Assembly (NCBI GenBank): GCA_030248225.1
Contig: JASANE010028402.1
Span: forward strand, 43,645-107,644
Direction of reading: 5' to 3'
DNA length: 64,000 nucleotides
From: Trileptium ribeirensis
Lineage: Eukaryota; Nematoda; Enoplea; Enoplida; Thoracostomopsidae
Below, piece by piece: positions 27,716-40,438 of the stretch. The position numbers and the translations under genes are program-made. Within the stretch, counting starts at the first letter, position 1. Each line of letters begins with the position of its first letter. The notes beneath the pieces are model-generated. The model made no database searches and was not told the origin of the DNA. It saw only the letters and a program-made list of their open reading frames with translations.

Positions 27716-30700
27716 CCAGTTTCTCCCCAACCTGAACACCCGGCGGGAATTACCCAAAAGGGTACGGAACCCACCCTTGCCTTATGATACGTACATTTAG
27801 GTAAGCAGAACCAATTAATCTCCTCTGAAAGCAAACAAATATGTAAATTGAGCTTCTCTATATACACACATCGACCGTAAAACCCTGTTGTCACCTCATA
27901 GAAGATCGCCTAACTGGCACAAATCCTGAACCGCAGTATATACGTAAATTAGCAATCGAAATAACTCGCAAGAGCAATAAGGTTATGTAAGCACATAATT
28001 ACGATCGATCGGAAATCATCGGATATATACGTAGAAAAGTGAAACAGAACTAAAATCAAAGTATATACGTATGTAATTGGAACAAATTCAATCCTACCAT
28101 CTATATATATATAAGCGAACGGAGTAACCAGATCTAAAGAGTCTCGCTATGTAGCCGACTCGTATTTTTAGTATTTCGGCCTGCACCGCCGACATGTTTT
28201 GATCAAGATGGGTATTACCGTTGCCATTTCAGGAAAGTAATAATTGCTGAAGAATCGTAATCGTTTGTGCAGATGTCTATATTCAGCTATGTACATATTG
28301 ATTATAGTGCCCCAATGGCACGCTTTGGTACATATATATTAGTATTTGCATCATTTTCTATTGGCCATAAAGGCATTCGTATATTTCTATATGTATAGTT
28401 GAATTACGTATCCTTATCATCGTTATTGTTACTCGTTTGATGGCCATAAAGGCACCTTTTCACTATATGTTACCATGACCATATGATATAACTGTGTGCC
28501 GTGGAATTGATGTTGTTGTCTATACATGTTTTCAGGTACAAGTTTCGACAATTTGATTGGGATATGAATTGTTAACTAATTATTATCCTGTTCATACCAC
28601 TATTGTTATTGCCTGCGGCCGTAAAAGCGCCGCCATTGTTATTGCCGTATACCGTATTATGCCAGTATTGTGTTATGATTGTATGTTATTTGGCTGAACA
28701 GGCCATAAAAGCGCCTGCGTTTGACCATGATTTATATGCTCTGATTGTCATATTTGGTTGTAATTTTGTGCATTTTAGGTTGGATGTACGATCGGTATAG
28801 AGTAACGTATTTGACATGTTGTAGAGGGAATTTTAGGGATTTTTACGCACTTAAATTGGAGTTTTATGGGTATAGATAGTGTGTATGGCGAGCCCTTGCC
28901 ATACGCGATCTCGTAGGAATTTTAGGACGGTACGACTCCCCCGCCGGACCCAGTGTAACAGTATATATAGGAATAGCCCTACCCCGAACGGTAGGACCTC
29001 AAATCGGTTACAATTTTCATAGGAAATAGTGGCCGTGACGGACACCCGTCACGACCGTCCTCACGAATGAGGACTGCGAAAATGCGGCTGTCCGCTCGAG
29101 AGCGAACAGCGATTGAAACAATTTCTTGAAAATTATAAGACCAAACTGAAAATATAAAATTTACCAGTGCTCGCCACACTGGTAAGTTGTATAACTTTGC
29201 AAAATATTCTCTACCAGCGTTCAATTTCGCTGGTTGAGATAAGAAACAAAAGTTAAAATTTATGAAAATTTATGAAATTTAAAGACCGAAAATATCGGCT
29301 CCGGTCCATATCTCCGGAACCGTTGGGAATTCCAAAATTTTGTACTTAACATTTATTATAGCAAATTTTACGGCCTTTCGAATGAGACCGGTTTCGTGGA
29401 GATCCGACCCGGATCCACGGAATTTAGGATCAAATATGTAAGTAGGGAAGTCAGTAAAACACGATTATTGAAATAACTCAACGAATGTTGGTCACAAAAC
29501 TATATACCTAGTATCGTTAGAATCTCCTGACCCGAGGCTTTCATTTGAGCCCGGACGGGTCTGGATGCGCCCACTTTTGGGTACCCCGTGTGAAGATTTC
29601 AAAATAACGCCCCGACCGGCGTGTCACCCCTCATTAGATTCCCAGTATCGAGACGAAGTCAAAAAGGTATAAAACACCCCAGAAATATGCTCCCCGAGCC
29701 CAGGCAAACCGTTTAAATACCCTACCCGGAGAAAAATTCGACATGGACCCTCCTCCAAGAGCCTATTTTCCCCCCAGTGGACCGAATACGGTCCTGTTAC
29801 ATATTAAAATGCTCGGACGGACTAGTTGAGTCCGAATCCGAGACTTTCGTGGTATTCCGGCCATTCCCCAAGGACCCCCACCCTCTTTTTATCCCTTTGC
29901 CCTCGATTCTTTTGTTTTGTTTACTTAAGCCGCATCTTTTATGGGAGTTGGTCCTAAACACAATATATATATATATAATTTGCACCTACTTGATATAAAA
30001 TTTCTTATCAGCGCTTACATTAGCTGTAGCTTACTGCTGCTCGTGTTAATACTGCTTCCGTAGGGTTGATATTAATTTAATATTAAAGACTATGCGTGTG
30101 TGAGTGAATACCTGTTTCATATAATTGGACGTCGAAGCTAGTACAGTGCTCGTCAGAACCATCAAACAGTGAGTTTTGAGCAAACAAGGTTGACCCCGTC
30201 TACCTGCGACATCTAAAAGTTGTTTTAACGTTAGCCGCTTGTTAAAATCGTTTGGACAACTTGTCTTTTCGTGCAAGGGTAGTTTAACGATAATTTAGTG
30301 TGTAGTTATTAGAAGATTCTGGAAGGTGTGGATTATAATTTAAAATTTTGCAGTTTTATTGTACTTGGCTTTATCTAGCTCACTAAATTTGATATCAATG
30401 CGGCATCGGTTTCATATAAAACTGGTGTACAATATAAAGGTCGTCAATACCAAGGTTCCACACGCGGCTAAGTAAATATAACGCTGTTATGAAGTTTATA
30501 TGAAATTGGTGTTACTGGCCGGTTAGTGTTGCGAATATTGTCTGGATGCGTTGTGGATCCGACTGGATATACATGTGTTGTTGCTGCTACGTTTTCAGTG
30601 TAAATGTGTGGCTTCTACTGAAGTTCTGTTAGTTCAGAAGTGGTTTTAGTGTAACTAGGAAAGTTTGATATAAGCTTAATATTAAGTTTGCGGTCATAAA

Positions 30701-30880
30701 TTATATTAATTAAGTAAGATTTTATAAGAAAATCGGTCCGAAATTTCCGAAAATATGATCGGAATTCGGCCGATAACAATATTGATTTAATTAAATAATA
30801 TTAAATCAGAAAATCGGCCAAAAGTGCTGAATAAGCACTTTAACCGATCAACAAGTTTGAAATTTCAAATTTTTGAAATT
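27716..30880 (+). repeat. Outer part of left arm, no gene seen
   Basis: Holds AT-rich microsatellite-like stretches (TATATATA near 28105 and 29962), several TTGGCCATAAAGGC-type motifs (28362, 28440, 28690) repeated at roughly 80-250 bp spacing, small hairpins such as CCAGTGCTCGCCACACTGG near 29164, and the CCGAGTCCGAATCCGAG-type block. All of these recur inverted in the right arm. No coding sequence is recognised. Confidence 0.6.
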
Positions 30881-30883
30881 TAG

Positions 30884-30922
30884 TATAAAAGCAGAGTCGC
30901 AAAGACTCTGCAGCGTTCAGTA
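30884..30922 (+). promoter_or_regulatory. TATA/initiator core promoter, left arm, inward
   Basis: TATAAAAG at 30884-30891 is followed 35 bp downstream (T to A) by TCAGTA at 30917-30922, an arthropod-type initiator (TCAGT). The right arm keeps the same two boxes with the same 35 bp spacing, although flanking bases differ. Transcription would run rightward, toward the palindrome centre. Confidence 0.5.
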
Positions 30923-31090
30923 CGACTGCGGCAGCGCAGAGTTCGGTCGTTTTGCAGACCGGCTCTGGCGCTTACTTCTCGACAGTATGTATTCGTCTTT
31001 CGAGTTTCTTATTGGTTTTTGTTTACGTTATTGGTCGTGCGAGTGTACGTGGATGGGCGATGGATGCCGAAACGAAGGACCGAACTCAGT

Positions 31091-31231
31091 AAGTATGGAC
31101 AGGGAAGGAAGCCCTGAGAGCTTAGTAGAACCAACGTCGGTTAGGTTAAATTCGTCCGTAGAAGTGACTAGGTTATAGTGGAACAGTGTGCCGATTAGAA
31201 TCAAATCTTGGTGGACTCCCTGTCCATACTT
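31091..31231. repeat. 141 bp segment with perfect 15 bp inverted ends
   Basis: AAGTATGGACAGGGA at 31091-31105 and its exact reverse complement at 31217-31231. The right arm has the same arrangement at 40136-40273 with AAGTGTGGACAGGG ends. It may be a small inserted element or a structural feature of family P. Confidence 0.5.
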
Positions 31232-31925
31232 TATTTTTGTATGATAGACCTGCCCGTCCTAGCTCGTCCCGCCGACCAGTAGCCTCAGTTAACTGTTCGA
31301 AATATTGGATTAGGTACCCGACGTCGTACTGAACCTCCCTCGGTCAAAGAGTTAGGACACAAATAACACGCGACACTCGCGTTAAGATTTCATTTACATG
31401 TTTTCCTGAGTCGAGATGAGCTTGGAGAAAATTTTAGTTTGAGCTGACCGAGGTTAAACAAACCTTTTTTCACGAAAGCATTTTGATTAAGCAAGCCGTA
31501 TCGATTAGTACTCCGAATCATCCACGGTCATACACTCATGTGCACGTTTTTGGATCAGTCAACATTGGCTTTCAAGGTTGCAAGCGTTTTTCGTTTTCTC
31601 TGGACAAAAGTCCGTCCAGTTGTTTTGATTTTGCGACAGTAGTAATTAACTGGTATTTGTGTATCGATTTACTTGAAGAACGTGTTCAAATTTTATTAAC
31701 AAGATCCTGGTGTCAGAGGCAACGTCCGCCTGTCTAAAGTTCGTATTGAAACTTACATAGACGTACCGAACCTAAGGCCATGTGAGCGAGATAGCTCCTC
31801 TAGGTAGGAAGTAGCGCATTCTAGGAATTAACCCAGCAAAGTTGTTAAACTTCTAACCGGATCTATAGGAGGATCCGAACTATAGGTTCAAGGTTTAAAA
31901 CGCTCAAATGTCGAATCATAAACTC

Positions 31926-32500
31926 AAACCCGATGACCCTCAACGGGGTCACTCTCTGCAAAACGGGAAAATTTGAGTAACTCAAGTTCTTTTCCAGGAA
32001 TTTTGTTAGAACTTTGGCAGCCCCTTTGTGGCACCGTCCGCTAATAAACAGGACCCCAAAATTTGTTGATTTCGCCTTAGAAACATAAACCCGACGGCCT
32101 TGAAGTGGCCTAACCCCCATTAGAAATGTGAAATTAACATTAAAAGTAAAATATTTTAAGAATTTCTCCAGGAATCTCGCTGAAACTTTCGCAGTTTCTT
32201 CGTAGGGATGTTCACCATTGGACACTGCTCTGAAACCTGACATTATTACATCGGAATCACAAACCCGATGGTCTGGAAGTGACCTGACCCTACCAAAATT
32301 GTCAGTTCCAGAGTAAAATTAAAATATCTCAAGATCCTCCCCAGGAGTCTTGGTGAAACTCTCACAGGTTCTTCATAGGCAGGTTTACTATCAAATGCAA
32401 TCACAAGATTCAACTTTGCCACGTCAGAATTATAAACCCGATGGCCCGATAGGGGTCTGCTCTTACCCGAACTTTACACATTAATATCTGGACATCTGTT
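31926..32500 (+). repeat. Tandem ~170 bp units in left arm
   Basis: AAACCCGAYGRCC starts at 31926, 32087, 32261 and 32434, giving intervals of 161, 174 and 173 bp. Each unit then has a TTCCAGGAATTTTGTTAGAA-like stretch and a CTTTGGCAGCCCCTTTGTGG-like stretch. Short open frames across these units are repeat-derived. Confidence 0.65.
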
Positions 32501-34971
32501 CCAGGAACTTTATCGACATTTCTTGTAGATATAGAGGCCCAGTAGGCCTTTCGTTTAAGCTATTGAGCCCGGCAAAGCCGTGGCCCGTTCAGAAGTTATA
32601 GGCAGTTTAGATCCGACCCGCACCACAGTTGCTCGAATTGCAGTTCAAATTTCATAATACAGACTGTTTCTGTAAGTCTGTTTTGGTCTTGCTTTTCCAC
32701 GCGTTTTAGCTGGGGAAAGGAAAATATCAAATTCCCCAGTGTTGATAAGTTGCATTAGCAGTGAAAATATTTTAGGATTTCAAGATTATCGAAGTCGATA
32801 AATGTGACTTCGAGTCTATCGGGCCTCGGCCCAACGGACCATTTTTGTGAGGACCGTTTACCCGGTCCTAGAAATTCGAAGCAGAAGGTCAAACCCCGCC
32901 ACCAGGCACAAGTTCGTAAAAGAAAAAGGGCTGGTAATTTAGGAAGATATAGCGAATTGTAGGTTTTCTCCAGCCCCTACGGAATTTAAGCTCAAATCTC
33001 GATCGAAAATTAGGAGACAAATTAGTCTGAGGATATCTACCGAATAGGATTAAGCTAGAAAATTGGCTACGGTTGTCCTATCAACCGGGGCCTTCGTTTA
33101 TCGCCTCGTCTTGTCGAGCAGGAATTGCTCGAAACAACAATTAAATTTTAATACCAAATTGAGCTCGTTTTTGAACGTTTCCCAAGTCCAATCAAGGCAG
33201 GCTTTAGTATTATTAGAGTAATGCCGACGGCCCACGAGGCCTCGCCTCTGATATTGCTCGTTTCGATTAAAATCATAGGTACAACCCGTATAGTATGTGC
33301 GACAAAATTTAGTATTGGGAAAAGCTCAAAATTCGGTCCCAACTTCTGTCTACCGGGACCCCGTAAGTGTCCGAAAGCCAAGTCCGCTCCGATCGTTCCT
33401 TTTTCTGATGTTACAAATCAAGTTGTTGTATTTGAAGCATTTGTTCCTGCCATGACCCGGATTAAAGAATTACGAAAATCAGGGCCTGAATCCCACCGTG
33501 TCTGTGGAGCGATCTAGTAGAGAATAAGGATCAAAATTATGTAGTGTATCCGGATATTTCAGAACAAAATTTATATCACGTTTCAAACTTGTATGTATGT
33601 ATGCGAGTAGGAGAAAATTTTGCATCGTACCGTTGTCGCACACTTCGAAAAGAACTTAGGAGTCGTACCAATGAATATTACATACTCTTGTCATGGTATC
33701 CTTAAACTTTGTTGTATCCATTATTGTGTTGTGTTGTCATGGATTAACCGCATCGCTACTAATTGCGAATTCAATTACCTGATCATTATGTACCATAAGT
33801 TTATGATTTGCATGAGCAAGATGAAGTCTCGCAAACGTCCCGTTGCACGCTCATCCCTGTATCCCCGCCTCGTTCCGCCTTTCGCTTACCCGAACCTATT
33901 GTTGTGTCGGAGTTCCCCTCATGTTATCAAGCCTAATCCTAAGCAAATAGTTATTTCGATGGCGCCTTTATTATGTCGATAACTAACCGTAGCATCTCTT
34001 GATGCTGATTATAATTTGACCCACTACTGATCGTTCATAAGTACGGTAAGCGCAGCTGTCATAAGATAAGGCCTCACAGCATATGCCGTGTTTTGACCCA
34101 GCTGTGTGAGTTCGATAAAAAAGGCGATGACTCCGCGACCCTCCCCAACCGAAGCTCTGCTTATTACGTATTAGCGTGCTATAAATGTGACATAACGCTA
34201 TTGTATCTGCCCGTACAATATGTATCTGTCCGCGTACCCGTAAATTTTTGTGTAACTCATCAATAAATGCTCGCTGAAAACCCGAATTGTGTAAGTGTTT
34301 TGTTGACCCACAGTAGCGATAGGAATCGAAGGGGTTTGAAATCCGTCACCCCGATCGACGACCCACGTTCAGGTTTGACACGCGCATCGAAGAAGCAAAC
34401 CTTAGCGTGACTCGCCGATTTCAATTAATTTGTCAATAACTGTTGTTGTACGTGTACGACTGGTGCGACTCTTTAGGAAAGAAAATTTTAAACTCACGCT
34501 GAGCACCCAAACTAGGAAATTAGATACGCGCGGATCCGACGTTAAACGTCTAGGGATTTGTCGGACCCTAGTGGGGGCCACTGGCTAAAACAAAACCAAA
34601 TAATTGTCCATTTTTAGAAAGTTAGAAAGAATTTTACACTTCCCGGGTTTGGACGTGGATAGGGAATAGTGGTACGGTCTCTTTGGCCTGTGAGCAGGTG
34701 ACGGAGCCGACCTCCCTGGGGACCTCAAAGGTAGTACCTCGTAGACTACGTGCGCAACCCGTCCGGCAGGATCAGAACACATCCTGTGAAGCGCTCCTGC
34801 GGCTTGCTAAGCTCCGTCATTTCTTGGGCCTGACTCGCGTGGGAAAAGACATTCGCGTGATTGAAACCCATCAGGTCCGCCCTTGAAGTCACGATAGCCG
34901 GGGTCGTATGGGCATTGCGTCTGGGAAGTGCGCAGTGCAGCAGCGTCACGTCGATATTATTACACATACAT
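32501..34971 (+). repeat. Inner part of left arm
   Basis: This is the portion most often found as separate fragments (9.3-12.4, 12.7-15.0, 8.4-9.3 and 25.6-26.9 kb). Landmarks are GGGCCTCGGCCCAACGGACC, TTCGGTCCCAACTTCTG, GAAGGGGTTTGAAATCCGTCACCCC near 34328, TTAAACGTCTAGGGATTTGTCGGA, and an ORF-like stretch at 34680-34890 that is repeated almost exactly in the right arm. That stretch also appears in diverged form at 14743-14990. It lacks any recognised protein motif. Confidence 0.7.
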
Positions 34972-36152
34972 CAATAACAATAACAGAATCGTTTACAAAT
35001 GGTACAATAAAGGCACAATGTTACACAAATCGAATAGTTCATATACTCTTTGTACAATTACACAAATCATGATTAAACCATTGTTCATACAACTACGACA
35101 ATTAAACGATAAAACTTACAAACACAAAGATAGAACATACAATTGCAACAATAGTTCATAAATTTATAGCCTGGTTAAACGACAGTAACTTAAATAACAC
35201 CAAATTTATCAAAGTTAGAAGTACTCAATCAATCTATATTTGATCAAATACACACATGTACTCGATCAAGGGTGGGGAACTTTTAACTTTAGTTCGGGAG
35301 AACTGATTTTGCTCTAATCTCTATAACGGACATGACCTCAGCGTTCAGTAATGTTGCCCATTACACTCTGGTGAGAATTAATCTAGCACGTAACGATCCA
35401 GAATTGATTTGTTATAATGTACAACACGGTCATAATTTTCGATAAAACGACGTTGTCGCAGTATATCGTCGCTATGTTCAAACCCGCGTCGTAACAATTC
35501 ACTTACCGCGGTTACTACATTTCTTGATCCCCCACGTTTGGTAGAATCATGTTACTGCCGGAGTCGCAAATGTGTCGAACATACATAACATGTATGTTCG
35601 ACACATTTGCGACTCCGGCAGTGACATGATTCTCGTGACACGTTGTGGTTTTAGGCCACTGATTTTCTACCCAAATTATATCACCAAACCTACAAGTTTT
35701 GCAAACTTTTTGATTTTTTCGTTTGGATCCCCAAGTTTCAGGCTATAACTCTTAGGCAGAGACATCCGGTTGTTAAACTGAACCCTAAACCCAATCAATA
35801 CAATATTGTTGTTATAATATTTTTATCATACCATCCATTCAGCATCCAAAGGTTAATAAAATACTAAAATCGTTAAAATTTTCGGAATTTTGACAGACAT
35901 TCTTGCTTGTTGTGTGTTGAACCACCGTCCGATTAAAGGATTAATTAACCTATTAAGCACGTTGGTATTTCGGAGTATAACACTGTGAGACGGTGCAGCT
36001 GGCTAAAATTGCTAAAATTTTCGCAAAAATTGCTAAAAATTCGCAAAAATTTCCCGTTTTTTATTGTGGCTTACGTATGATTATCAATAACATGTCTCAA
36101 AAATTGGAATACTATTGCAACATCAGTTTTTTCATTGATTTTTGTAGCTTGA
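34972..36152. repeat. Central spacer of the giant inverted repeat
   Basis: 1181 bp that is not shared inverted between the arms. Its left part (about 34980-35417) is an older family P outer end in right-arm orientation, closing with TTGCCCATTACACTCTGG and CGTAACGATCCAGAATTGATTTGTTAT, the inverse of the end at 6463. A near-perfect hairpin lies at 35544-35632. The right part (35640-36150) is AT-rich with short repeats of AATTGCTAAAATTTTCGCAAAA near 36005-36050. No gene is seen. Confidence 0.65.
35544..35632. repeat. Near-perfect hairpin with 43 bp arms
   Basis: Arm 35544-35586, loop AAC at 35587-35589, arm 35590-35632. Only one of 43 pairs is mismatched (GTTACTG against GTGACATG). It includes GTCGCAAATGTGTCGAACAT. 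It lies about 25 bp from the arithmetic centre of the two large arms. It could be a small MITE or the seed of the palindrome. Confidence 0.85.
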
Positions 36153-38754
36153 TATATGTGTAATATCGACGTGACGCTGCTGCATTACGCACTTCCCTAA
36201 CGTAATGCCCATACGACCCCGGCTATCGTGACTCCAAGGGCGGACCTGATGGGTTTCAATTACGCGAATGTCTTTTCCCACGCGAGTCAGGCCCAAGAAA
36301 TGACGGAGCTTAGCAAGCCGCAGGAGCGCTTCACAGGATGTGTTCTGATCCTGCCGGACGGTTTGCGCACGTAGTCTACGAAGTACTACCTTTGAGGTCC
36401 CCAGGGAGGTCGGCTCTGTCACCTGCTCACAGGCCAAAGAGACCGTACCACTATTCCCTATCCACGTTTAACCCGGGAAGTGTGAAATTCTTTCTAACTT
36501 TCTAAAAATCAGCAATTTATTTAGTTTCACTTTAGCCAGTGGCCCCCACTAGGGTCCGACAAATCCCTAGACGTTTAACGTCGGATCCGCGCGTGTCTAA
36601 TTTTCCTAGATTGGGTGCTCAGCGTGAGTTTATGAATCTTTCGGTGTCTGAGTCGCACCAGTCGTACCTCTACAACAACAATGATTAACAAATTTATTTG
36701 TAATCGGCGAGCCACGATGAGGTTTGCTTCTTCGATGCGCGTGTCAAACCTGAACGTGGGTCGTCGATTTGGGGTGACGGATTTCAAACCCCTTAGTTCC
36801 TATCGCTACCACGGGTCAACAAAACACTTGCACGACTTGGGTTTTCAGTGAGCATTTATTGATGAGTTGCACAAAAACTTATGGGTACACGGACAGATAC
36901 ATATTGTACGGGCAGATACAATAAGCGATATGTCACAATTATGGCACGCTAGTACAAAACGAGCGAGCTCCAACGGGGAAGGGTTGCGGAGTCATCGCCT
37001 TTTTCAACGAACTCTCACAGCTGAGTCAAATCACGGCATATACTGTGAAGCCTTACCTTATGACAGCTGTGCTTACCTTACTCATGCAAAAACAGTAGTG
37101 GGTCAAATTAGAGTTCAGTACCGGTAGGTGCTAGGGTTAGTTATCGATAATATGAAGGCGCCATCGAACTAACTATTTGCTCGGTATTACGCTTGCTAAC
37201 AGGAGGGGAACTCCGACACAACAATAGGTTCGGGTAAGCGAAAGGCGGAAACGAGGTGGGGTATAGGGGGATGAGCGTGCTACGGGACGTTTGCGAGACT
37301 TCATCTTGCTCGTTCAAATCACAAAACTATGGTACATGATAATCGGGTATTTATACTCGCAGTTAGTAGCGATGAGGTTAGCTTATGACAAAGTAATACA
37401 ACAATGGAAACAACAATGCTTGATGATACCACGACAAGATTATGATTTATTCCTCGGTACGACTCCTGAATTCTTTTCTAAGGGTGCGACAACGGTATGA
37501 CCTTCGGCCTACTCGCATACATACATACATAGTTAGTGTGACCATGTGAAGTCGGTGACGAACCTTCTAATTAGGCAGACTAATTTTGATGCTTACTTTC
37601 TATGCAATTACTTTGCAAACACAATGAAATTGAGACCCTAAGTATACTTAATCTTTGATCCATGTCATTACAAAAACGGACGTTTCAAATACGCCAACTC
37701 GAGTTATAACAGCAGAGAAAAGGAACGATTGGGCGGGCTTACCCTTCGAACAGCTTACGGGTCCCGGTAGAATGAAGTCGGGGCAGAAATTTTGAGCTTT
37801 TCCTAATAAAATTTTGGTTCAATTTACCATGCGGGTAGTACCTATGATTTTAACTAAAACACATACGATTGGTGGCGAGACTTCATAGGCCATCGGCGTG
37901 ACTCTAATAATACTAAAAACCTACTTTGGTGTACCTTGGAAAACGTTCAAAAACGAGCTCAATTTGGTACCAAAATCTAACTGTTATTTCGAGCCATTTC
38001 TGCTCGACGAAGCGAGACGGTAAACGGAGGCCCCGGTTGATAAGACAACCGTAGCCAATTTTACTCTCTGTGGTGCACTCGGTTTGAGCCTTTAACTCGT
38101 TCGATTCATAGTTTCTGTTCCAAATTTTGGGTATAATTCGGATAGGGCTGGGAAGGACCTTTGATTTCTAATAACTCATTATTTTGCCAGCCTTTCTCTA
38201 CTAAATTTTACCTGGCGGCTGGGCTTGACCTCACGTATTGATTTTCTAGGACCGGGTCGACGGTCCTCACCAAAAATTGGTCGGTCGGGCCGAGACCCGA
38301 TAGACCCGACATCGCGTCTAGCGACGTCGTCGACTTTATTTCTCTAAAACTTTGCCACTGCTAACAAATTTACCAACCCTGGTAAATTTGATAATTTCAC
38401 TGCAGCGGCCGTATATCGGAGATTCAAGTCCCCGACGGCTTTCATGCTGCTGAACTACTATATAGTCAGAGAGACTCAAAAAGACGTGCAAATGCAAAGC
38501 CAAAACCAACTTACAAAGCTGTATATAACGGTGCATAAGGCAAAGAATTCTGCCAAAGTTGTGTCGACCCTGGGCGGCTTTTGCTCTGCCAGGGTCCACA
38601 ATTTTCATAACTTTTTGAATAGCCACGGCTTGGCCGGGCTAACTAGCTCAAATGGAAGGTCTAACAGGCCTCTATTTGTACTGTAAAAACCATGAAGATT
38701 CCTGGAGAAAAGTGTAACTTATAAACATTTCGAATTTTAGGTGGGGGCGGACCC

Positions 38755-39530
38755 CTATCGGGTCGTCGGGTTTGGGATTCCTACCCGATAATGACGGGTT
38801 TTGAAGTAGTATCCGGTAGCGGACGTTACTACGAAGAAACAGCGAACGTTCCAGCGAAGTTCCTGGAGAGGTTCTTGAAATATTTTACTTTTAGTCTCGG
38901 TTTTACCGTTCGGTCGGGTTAGGCTCCTTCAGGGCCGTCGGGGTTGGAGTTCCGACTTGATAAAGTTGCACTTGGTGATAATATCCAAAAGTAGACATAC
39001 TTACGAAGAAGCAGCTAAAGTTTCACCAAGATTCCTGGAGGGAATCCTAAAATATTTTAGTTTTAACCATTTATTCACATTTCGACGGGGTCAGGTCATT
39101 TTCAGGCCATCGGGTTTGGGATTCCGACTTGAAACTGACATGTTTTAGAATCCTATTCGTTAACAGACGGTGCTATAAAGAGACTGCCAAAGTTTCAGTA
39201 ATATTCCTGGAGCTGATCTTGAAATATTTTAATTTTAATCTTGATTTTACATTTTTGGTGGGGGTAGGGCTCTTCAAGGCCGTCGGGTTTACGTTTTCGA
39301 GGCGAAATCAACGGGTTTTAGAGTCCTATTTATTAGCGGACATTGTCACGAAGAAGCTGCCAAAGTGCTGACAAAATTCCTGGAAGAGAACGTAAGTTAC
39401 TTGAATTATCGCGTTTTGCTGGGAGTGACCCCTTTTTGGGTCGTTAGGTTTAAGTTCTGACTGGATATTTGAACGTCTTAAATATTGAATCTATAGTTCG
39501 GATCCTTCGAGAGGTCCGGGAAAATTTTAA
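38755..39530 (-). repeat. Tandem ~170 bp units in right arm
   Basis: Five units marked by TCGTCGGGTTT-type motifs near 38765, 38935, 39107, 39280 and 39440, each with TTCCTGGAGAGGTTCTTGAAATATTTTA-like and GAAGAAGCAGC.AAAGTTTC-like parts. This mirrors the left-arm tandem units, with one more unit visible here. Confidence 0.6.
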
Positions 39531-40135
39531 CAAATTTGCTGGGGTAATTCCTAAAATACGCCAACCTCCTACCTAGGTGAGCTGTCTCGCTCACGGAGCG
39601 TTAGATCACTACGCCTATTTAAGTTCCAACATGATATTTTAGCAGGCGGACATTGCCGATAATACCATTGTCTCATTAATGAGGCTTACACGAGTTCCTA
39701 GCGTAAATCAATGCAAAATATTAGTGAATTCCTAGTAACAAAGCCAAAAACCAGAGGACGAACTCTCGTCCAAAGAAATTATAAAGCGCATGAAATCCTG
39801 AAAACGAACTTTGATAAGTCCTACATAAGACGCGCATGTGCGTGTATGACCGTGGATGATTCGGAGTACTAATCGATACGTCTTGTTTAACCAAAATGTT
39901 TTCATGTAAAAGGTTTATTTAACCTCGGTCAGCTCAGGAAAACTTTTCCTAACTCCTAACTCGACTCAGGGAAGCATGTAAAGTTCTCGGCGCGAGTGTC
40001 GCGCTTGATTGTGTTCTAACTCTTTGACCGAGGGAGGTCCAGTATGACTTCGGGATTGATCTGATTGTGAGCGGCTAACAGTGACAGTGGATCCTTGGGA
40101 CGAGCTAGGACGGGCATGTCTATCATGTAAAAGGG

Positions 40136-40273
40136 AAGTGTGGACAGGGGAGGCAAGATGCTGTCCAGTGCTACGTCTACTATAACGATGTTCAAACCTA
40201 CGGGCTAACTGGTAACTTTGCTTCAACGTACATGACACTTGCGGTAACCCTAACCGCCTCCCTGTCCACACTT
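40136..40273. repeat. 138 bp segment with inverted ends, right arm
   Basis: AAGTGTGGACAGGGGAGGC at the left and GCCTCCCTGTCCACACTT at the right, differing by one G. It is the counterpart of 31091-31231, with slightly changed ends (GTGTGG instead of GTATGG) altered symmetrically on both sides. Confidence 0.5.
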
Positions 40274-40438
40274 ACAGTCCTTCGTACCACGGTCGTCGTC
40301 CATCGCACGCGTCCATCCATCCACGAACTAAAGCAAAAACGAATCGTTAATAAGAAACACCAACAAGTGAAAACATTGTAAGATGAAGAGCGCCAGAGCC
40401 AGTCTGCAAACCGACCGAACTCTGCGCTGTCGAAGTCA

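Larger units (their letters stand above)
27194..34971 (+). repeat. Left arm of 16.8 kb giant inverted repeat (family P)
   Basis: This 7.8 kb arm is repeated in inverted orientation at 36153-44008. Correspondence was checked at the outer end (GGATCGTTACGAGGTGGATAATCC both sides), the dyad arrays, the GCGAGCCCTTGCCATAC block (28889 and 42409), the promoter region (30884 and 40477), the CCGAGGGAGGT block (near 31340 and 40030), the tandem units and the inner end. Similarity looks highest at the inner end (near-identical over ~170 bp) and lower in the middle. Two element termini can be named: the A end TGTATCAGATCC at the outside and the B end, reading GCAGCAGCGTCACGTCGATATTA, at the inside. Open frames in the arm are poorly conserved between copies, and no transposase, polymerase or integrase is seen. 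Confidence 0.85.

Noticed and set aside
31707..31726. TGGTGTCAGAGGCAACGTCC as an LTR-retrotransposon primer binding site
   Set aside because: The matching position in the right arm is not conserved as a binding site, and no gag, protease or polymerase follows.
34683..36437. Conserved ~100-codon open frame near the palindrome centre as a real gene
   Set aside because: It is repeated in both arms and in diverged form at 14.7 kb, but the reading frame is broken in the diverged copy and no protein motif is present. High arm identity alone explains the shared frame.
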